Shown: positions 58,561 through 64,000 of the stretch, one piece after another
Layout: each line of letters opens with the position of its first letter
How positions within the stretch are numbered: position 1 is the first letter of the stretch
Assembly: GCF_030272615.1 (NCBI RefSeq)
Contig: NC_081408.1
Coordinates: forward strand, 405,055,389-405,119,388
Length of the DNA stretch: 64,000 nt
Origin: Cryptomeria japonica
Taxonomy: Eukaryota > Streptophyta > Pinopsida > Cupressales > Cupressaceae
Reading direction: 5' to 3'
The notes under the pieces: model-generated
Databases searched by the model: none
Told to the model about the DNA's origin: nothing
The model's input: the letters and a program-made list of their open reading frames with translations, nothing else
Position numbers and translations under genes: made by a program

Positions 58561-60601
58561 ATTAGTTGTGAGTAACACTTTGTCCAGGATCTCTTAATGA
58601 GAAGAAGATATTTTGAGCAATTCAAATATGGAGATTTGAGCATTTGTTCTTTTCAATTATTCAACAATGATATAACCAGGAGAGAATGATGGAGCCAGCT
58701 ATTTAGATTTAGCCATGTTTGTATCTATTTGTCTATTCAAAGAATCTGGTAGGTTTGATGTTGTCTGAGCAGGAGTTGAAGAACTAGCTCCTTGTAGAGT
58801 GACTTTCTTTTGAGCGCAGGTCACAAAATTTGCATTTTGCGATTCATTTTATTTATCTTTGATTATAATCACATTGCAATATTCAGGTTGAGAAGACTCA
58901 ATCATGTTAATCACATTGTCATTTCTGCTATAGGTGTAATTAACTTTGGCACCTCCTTCTGACTTTGAGAAATCACCTTGTTCATAAATAGGTAAGGGAT
59001 CTTTAAAAGCTTTGTGATCAAAATTAGTTGTGTGATTTCCAACAACAATTTTACTAGCATCGATGATATGTTGAATCTCATGTTTGAGCTTTATGCAATT
59101 TTTTGTGTTATGACCTTTGTTTCAATGGTATTCACAATATTCATTTTCTCTCAACCATTTTGGTTTGACTTCGGGATCATATTTCCTATAATTATCTGGT
59201 AATGTTATTAGATCATTTGCCAAGAAAGTTTTGAAAGCGGATTCGTATGATTCTTCCAGAGGAGTGAAGTCGCATTTAGGTTTTGAAAGCCAAGGTTTCT
59301 CTTTAAACCATTCTTTTACTTTCTTCAAAGGTTTTTCTGCTGCAGTTTCAGCTGCTTTGAGTTCTTGGGTGCCACTAGCCAAGTTAAATATCGTGGGCTT
59401 TGAATTTGTTTTAATAGTGTCTACCACTCCATCATTAACAACATTTCTATTGTTGTCTTTTCCATATTTCCAACATTTGTTCTTTTCTTTGGAGCTAGAA
59501 CCTTGCTATTTCTTTCCAAAGTGAGATATCTCCTTTCTTTATAAGCACATCTTCCATTTTGAGGGCACTGTCTACCATTTTGTTGAATCAAGGATATACT
59601 TGCATTTGGATACTTTATTTTAATTCAGGGATCAAGTTGTGGACAAAGATATCCATCTTCTCAGAATTTGGAATAGGCCATGAATATCTAGAGAACATCT
59701 TTCTCCAACGTTGGAGGAAAGTGAGAAAGGGTTCTCCTATTTTCTATTTGTTATTGCAAAGCTCGATCATAGTGACTGTATGATGAATATTATAGGAGTA
59801 ATGTTGTAGGAATAATTGGATTAATTCTTGAAAAGTTTTGATCCCCATAGGTAGACTTGAGAACCATTCCATAGCTTTCCCTCCTAAACTCCTTGGGAAA
59901 AGGCGCATGAGATATGTTTGTTCGTGCATGAACTCCATACATAAAGCACAAAATTCTCTAACATGGTCTTGAGGGTTTCACGTGCCATCATATTTGCCAA
60001 ATTTTGGGATCTCGACTTGTGAAGGAAATGGAGGCATGTATAGGTTTTTGTCAAATGGAAATGGGCATATTGTATCCAAAGAATATTGTTTTGAGGATTT
60101 ATCCTTGTTTTTAAGTTCTGTGATCTCAATCCATAAGGCTTGTAATTGTTTGTTTACCATTACTAAGGGTGACTCTTCCTCTTTAATGACAAGGGCCTCA
60201 ATGTTATAACTAGTAGGAATTTTAGCTCCTTGCTTTGCTAGTTCTAGAAAATAGTCTTCTTTTTCTCTAGCCATGATAACCTTCATCATTTTTTTGAAAT
60301 CTTTATCCTTTTGACATTTCTGTATATCAATTTCTAGAGGTTCAGAGGTTGTAGATTCACTTGATGAGGAATCACTATTGGCAGCATGGATATTGAGGTT
60401 GTCATTGTGTTTAGTAGCTTGTCTTTCTTGTTATGTTCCAGATATGGTGGGAGATAAGGGTTTATAAAAAAATGGCATACCAGATGATGAAGGTTTATCA
60501 TTGAGCGGGTCCTTTACATAAAATGGGTTATCCTGATATGAAAAGGATTATCCTTTGCCTCTATCAGCTTTCTTACGAGAGATTCTAGTTTGAGTAGGCA
60601 T
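58561..60601 (-). pseudogene. E gag (broken)
   Basis: The ATG at 60601 gives MPTQTRISRKKADRGKG. The same frame, with stops, contains the capsid-like gag domain (GGKAMEWFSSLPMGIKTF) at about 59890-59760 and then breaks into several frames. The zinc-type motif near 59130 reads CEYH-stop-NKGHNTKNC. The pre-protease segment (KRTNAQISIFELLKIS) is seen near 58640. Size and order follow gag of A. Confidence 0.8.
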
Positions 60602-62690
60602 TTTTATTGACTGATGTGACCTAGAGCTGTTTGTGATGCAAAAGTCAAGATCAAATTTGGAGCTAGTTGTTTGTTTAACGCATTGTTTGAGAGAAGCAAC
60701 TAAGATTGAGTCTTGTTTCAAGAAAGATTTATCCTATGTAAGATGTTTATCTAAGTTACCTAGTTTAATTTAAGATAAGTGACTAAGACTCGGTCTGGTT
60801 TGAGGAACGATTTATTCTTTGTAAGACATTATCTACGTGACTTAAGTTTGATAAGTAGTTGACTAAACTAGCTAAAAGATGATAGACAAAATTGTGCAAC
60901 ACCACGACAGAAGTGTACTGTTTAGATTTATTTATGCTCAGAATGATGATAACCAGTTTTATGCTCGTTCTAGACTATTTTAGGCAAGTTTGACTATTCT
61001 GGACTAACAAAATCGGAGATTTGTACGATGGGTTTTACAGGACCAGATGATAGTTTGATAGCTTCAAGACAATGAACACAGTATTTCGTATGAGTTACTG
61101 CCTATATTTGCATGATAGATGGGTATACCTCAGATGACAAACTGACGAATGTAATAGTTTTTCATAAGACACAGAATCAAAGATTAGACGATAATTCCCT
61201 AAGAAGGACGACAGTTTATCAGATTTCATACGACACAGAATTGAGGCTCAGACGACAAACTGTTAGGCCTGATAAAATTTCATACGACAATAGTTATATA
61301 GCAGGCTGATAAATTAGAAGACTCGTACAACTTACTGGACAAAGACAAAATTTCTACCAGATCGAGTTTTCAATGACTGACGACGATCGGTTTTGAGAGT
61401 TTTTGACAGTTGATGTAGACTAGTTTGTGACACAGACAGAGTTTTGACTAAGATAGACTAGTTTTTGACACGAACAAAGTTTTGATCACTGAGTTGTTTA
61501 TTGTTTTCTCCAAATTTGGTATTTCAGTTTCAGTTTCAGGGATGAAAACATAGAAAACACACAATATGTATAATGACTTCAATCACAACACACTAACCTT
61601 ATGGAAATTGGTGAGAGAAGAAAACCTTTGCTTGCTGAATTAGGTACACACCTAATAGCTAATTAGAATACGACCACTAAGTCTCACACAATGGATTCTC
61701 AATGCCGTATTATCCAACTCCAAACGCTAATGGGGGCACGATATGGCAAGTGTCTTGGGAGAGTTACTATCTCTCTTACACAAAGATTATCCTCCTTTTG
61801 GAGGTGAATCGAGTAGCTTCTAATTTTAATTAGAACTAGTAAGGGATCCATTTGGCGCGTCGGGGTATAAACTCAATTAAGAGGTCTCCTAGCCTTGAAA
61901 ACCAAGGTTTGATATATCCGAAGGTATGAAGGAGAGCTATTCCCGAGCACTACCATTGACTTGATTTTCATCAAATCACATTTATTATATAGTGGGTTGG
62001 GGTACTTGGCATTTAGCTATTCCCACTTGGGTCGTTCCCCTCTCACTAGCCCAAATGACTTTGGCCTTATAGGCTTCTTAGGAGGGCAGGCCCGCTAAAG
62101 ATACACAAATCTCAAACTTAGGAAAAATCCTCAAGGGTCTAGATTTCTGATTACCTATACAAACAAGAGCATACTCTCCTACCTCTCAGAATTTTCTTAA
62201 AACACGAAAGACAAATTTGTTCATTAACTAGATAGAAATTTAAGTGCCTAAAAATGAATTTAATGAATACACAATGTTTACTCGAATCTCCTCAGGCAAC
62301 CTGCAAAGACAATGAATCAGTAGTCATATTGTCTTTGTTTGAAAAGCATATTCTTCGACAAGCATTCTGCAAAAAACTAATTAGGTTGTGAATTTTTTTT
62401 AGACAGACGAACAACAAGCCAGGGTCAGCGTTAGTGTAATGAAAATTGAATAAGAAACTTGAAGAATGAAATCTTCTTTTAACCCATAAACACATAATAC
62501 CGTACGACAATTCTCATCGAGTCATATGATAATTCATACGAGATCGCATGATATCTGCAGTTTGTCATTCGGGACTGTGGGAAAACTTGTACGATAATTC
62601 GCAGTAACTGTATGGACAAAAATCCGAAAAAATAAAAATCTGAAAAATAAGAAAAAAGTTAGTCTTAGAGGCCGAAAGATGTAGTCTTCT
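60602..62690 (-). other. E 5' leader with conserved sub-modules
   Basis: On the minus strand, 5' to 3': TCGTAC-type word cluster (62610-62500), branch-point/acceptor-like element (62323-62301), hairpin module (62177-62140), a long block shared with F (about 62110-61590), a second cluster of TCGTATGA-type words (61330-61010), and two units of the A-type tandem motif (60827-60707). No open frame here resembles a protein. Confidence 0.75.
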
Positions 62691-62712
62691 ACCCCATGGT
62701 GGGCACCAGAAA
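62691..62712 (-). promoter_or_regulatory. E primer-binding site
   Basis: Minus-strand TGGTGCCCACCATGGGG lies four bases after the LTR end. It differs from the F site at a few positions. Confidence 0.75.
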
Positions 62713-62743
62713 TGTGTGTGTGAAAAGTGGAATAAGTATCTAT
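62713..62743 (-). repeat. E 5' LTR, last 31 bases (interrupted by D)
   Basis: TGTGTGTGTGAAAAGTGG and AATAAGTAT match the edge of the left LTR (39934-39961). The match stops where D begins at 62744. Confidence 0.75.
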
Positions 62744-64000
62744 TGTTGGCATTTGATGAACTGGTATGTTGGCACATGATGATATGATAACAATGTATGT
62801 TGTCATTGATGTCAATAAGTATAGGTCAACCGGTATGAAGATTGGAAGCAGTTGTTATTGATGATCAAGTTGAAAAATCGGTATGAAGAGATGTAGTGAA
62901 CCGGTGTCAGGGTTTCACTAAGTGTGACTACCGGTTGGTATTCTCAGCTCTAGGGTTTCCGATTTGGCAATCTAGCTTGTGCGATGCAACCGATGATATT
63001 CTATGATGAGTTAGCTAAGAAATGAGGATGAGATCGAGATGCCACGTCAGTTTTGTGCATGTGAAATATTTCCTTGAGGATCTTGCATGTGAAGGATTGA
63101 CTGTATTAAATGTCTACCTCGGGAATGAACATTCTTCTTAGCGGTATGAGAAGAAAGCATGATGGGTTACTGATTTCTATGTACGGTGAAAAATGGATGA
63201 TGCAGAATGACTTGTGATCTATTTGAGATTGTTTCAGTCTATGAAAAGTGTTTGGACGGTCAGGATTGGACCGCCTATAATTGTAAACCTAAATGATTAG
63301 GGTTTAGGGTTTATGCTAACGACCTAATATTTGTCTATAAGGTCGATGATGTTTGTTATTGTAAGTTGTTGGCAAAAATTGTGTATGTATCCTAGTGATG
63401 AGATACTTGCCAGACCAGTGAGATTAGAGAAAACTGCAGAGTGTGATTGCAGAGTAGAGGAATTGAAAAAGGATCTGCCTTAGCATTTAGTGTTGTTATC
63501 AGATCAGAGTTTTACCTATTGTCTTCTAATCATTTCAACAGAAGGAAAATCCCTTTGCTGGGTAGATTTAACAGGCATACTATAAATTCTCTAACTAGGT
63601 GACTCAAGTTCATTGAGCTCTTTAAATCCTCTAGCAAGGTAACCTTTAACAAGGTATATAGCCACCCCTTAACCGGGTGATCTTTAACAGGATCGGTTCC
63701 TAGCAGAACCTTATTGTAAAGTCTTTAACAGGACTAGGCTCCTAACAGAGTGAGCTTCAAAAGAGTTCAAAATAAGCTCATGGGTATTCATCCCCACCGT
63801 GGTTTTTCCCATTTGGGTTTCCACGTGAAAAATCTGTGTGTCATGAGTTGTGCATTTTCATGTGATGATTAAGTAATATTTGTTTAAGTGATTATGCATG
63901 CAGAGCTAATGGTTATGGTATTGCTGATATACCACATGCATATGTTTATGGTGAAGTAAATATCAAGTATTAAATGTATTTAAAGTATTTAGTTTTACCT
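62744..64000 (+). repeat. D: copia-like (SIRE-type) LTR inserted in the E 5' LTR; runs past the window end
   Basis: Starts TGTTGGCATTTGATG, like B. It contains ACCGGT words, a TATA-like GTCTATAAGG at 63333-63342, the CCGTGGTTTTTCCCATTTGG phrase near 63798 and CTAACTAGGTGA-type repeats typical of these LTRs. The expected TTCACCCCCCC end has not been reached, so LTR length exceeds 1.25 kb. Confidence 0.75.

Larger units (their letters stand above)
39934..62743 (-). mobile_element. E: Ty3/gypsy (Tat-like) element, inserted in C, itself carrying F and D; right end beyond the window
   Basis: The left LTR starts TGTGTGAGTGAAAAGTGG (39934). The same word recurs at 62713 (TGTGTGTGTGAAAAGTGG) next to a primer site, so the first 31 bases of the right LTR are inside the window before D interrupts it. 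In the minus direction: PBS, leader, gag, protease with G-patch, (F), RT, RNase H, integrase, 3' region, PPT, LTR. Stops and frameshifts are frequent. Its target duplication cannot be checked, as the right end lies outside. Confidence 0.9.

Overview
The window is plant nuclear DNA made almost entirely of nested, decaying retrotransposons; I see no intact host gene, tRNA or rRNA. Dual-RNase-H Ty3/gypsy elements (Tat-like), SIRE-like Ty1/copia LTRs and an L1-type LINE with a plant RNase H domain point to a large-genome seed plant. The depth of nesting and the age of the copies suggest a gymnosperm, probably a conifer; this is inference, not demonstrated.

Layout. (1) 1-10925: a degraded plus-strand LINE (ORF1, endonuclease, RT, RNase H, an unusual third ORF, 3' tail). 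It is split by a 3.8-kb LTR-like insertion J (3165-6972, duplication ATCTG). (2) 10926-14645: non-coding, with diverged direct repeats, purine-rich tracts and an AT-rich patch. (3) 14646-34279: a SIRE-like LTR fragment G is interrupted by copia-like element B (minus strand, 15265-34042, duplication TATAC). B's 5' LTR is in turn split by a 14.3-kb Ty3/gypsy element A (minus strand, 18753-33022, duplication AAAAC). (4) 34280-64000: an LTR-like block I, then Ty3 element H (plus), copia-like C (plus) inside H, Ty3 element E (minus) inside C, Ty3 element F (plus, 47183-57072, duplication CATAG) inside E, and copia-like LTR D inside E's 5' LTR. I, H, C, E and D all run past the right edge.

A is nearly complete (gag, protease, G-patch, RT, two RNase H domains, integrase) with only a few stops. 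E has the same order with more lesions. F kept protease, the second RNase H and integrase but lost the gag core and RT. B has no pol: it pairs a coiled-coil/zinc-knuckle gag-like ORF with a roughly 480-residue ORF of unknown function.

The most interesting signals are non-coding and shared by A, E and F although their sequences have diverged: a 5'-leader module with paired hairpins that seem to covary, a branch-point plus 3' splice-site-like element just upstream of it, clusters of a TCGTACGA-type motif on both sides of it (E and F), an inverted repeat enclosing the polypurine-tract region, and a GGTGAAAACC motif after pol. Other candidates are the unknown ORF in B and the third ORF in the LINE.
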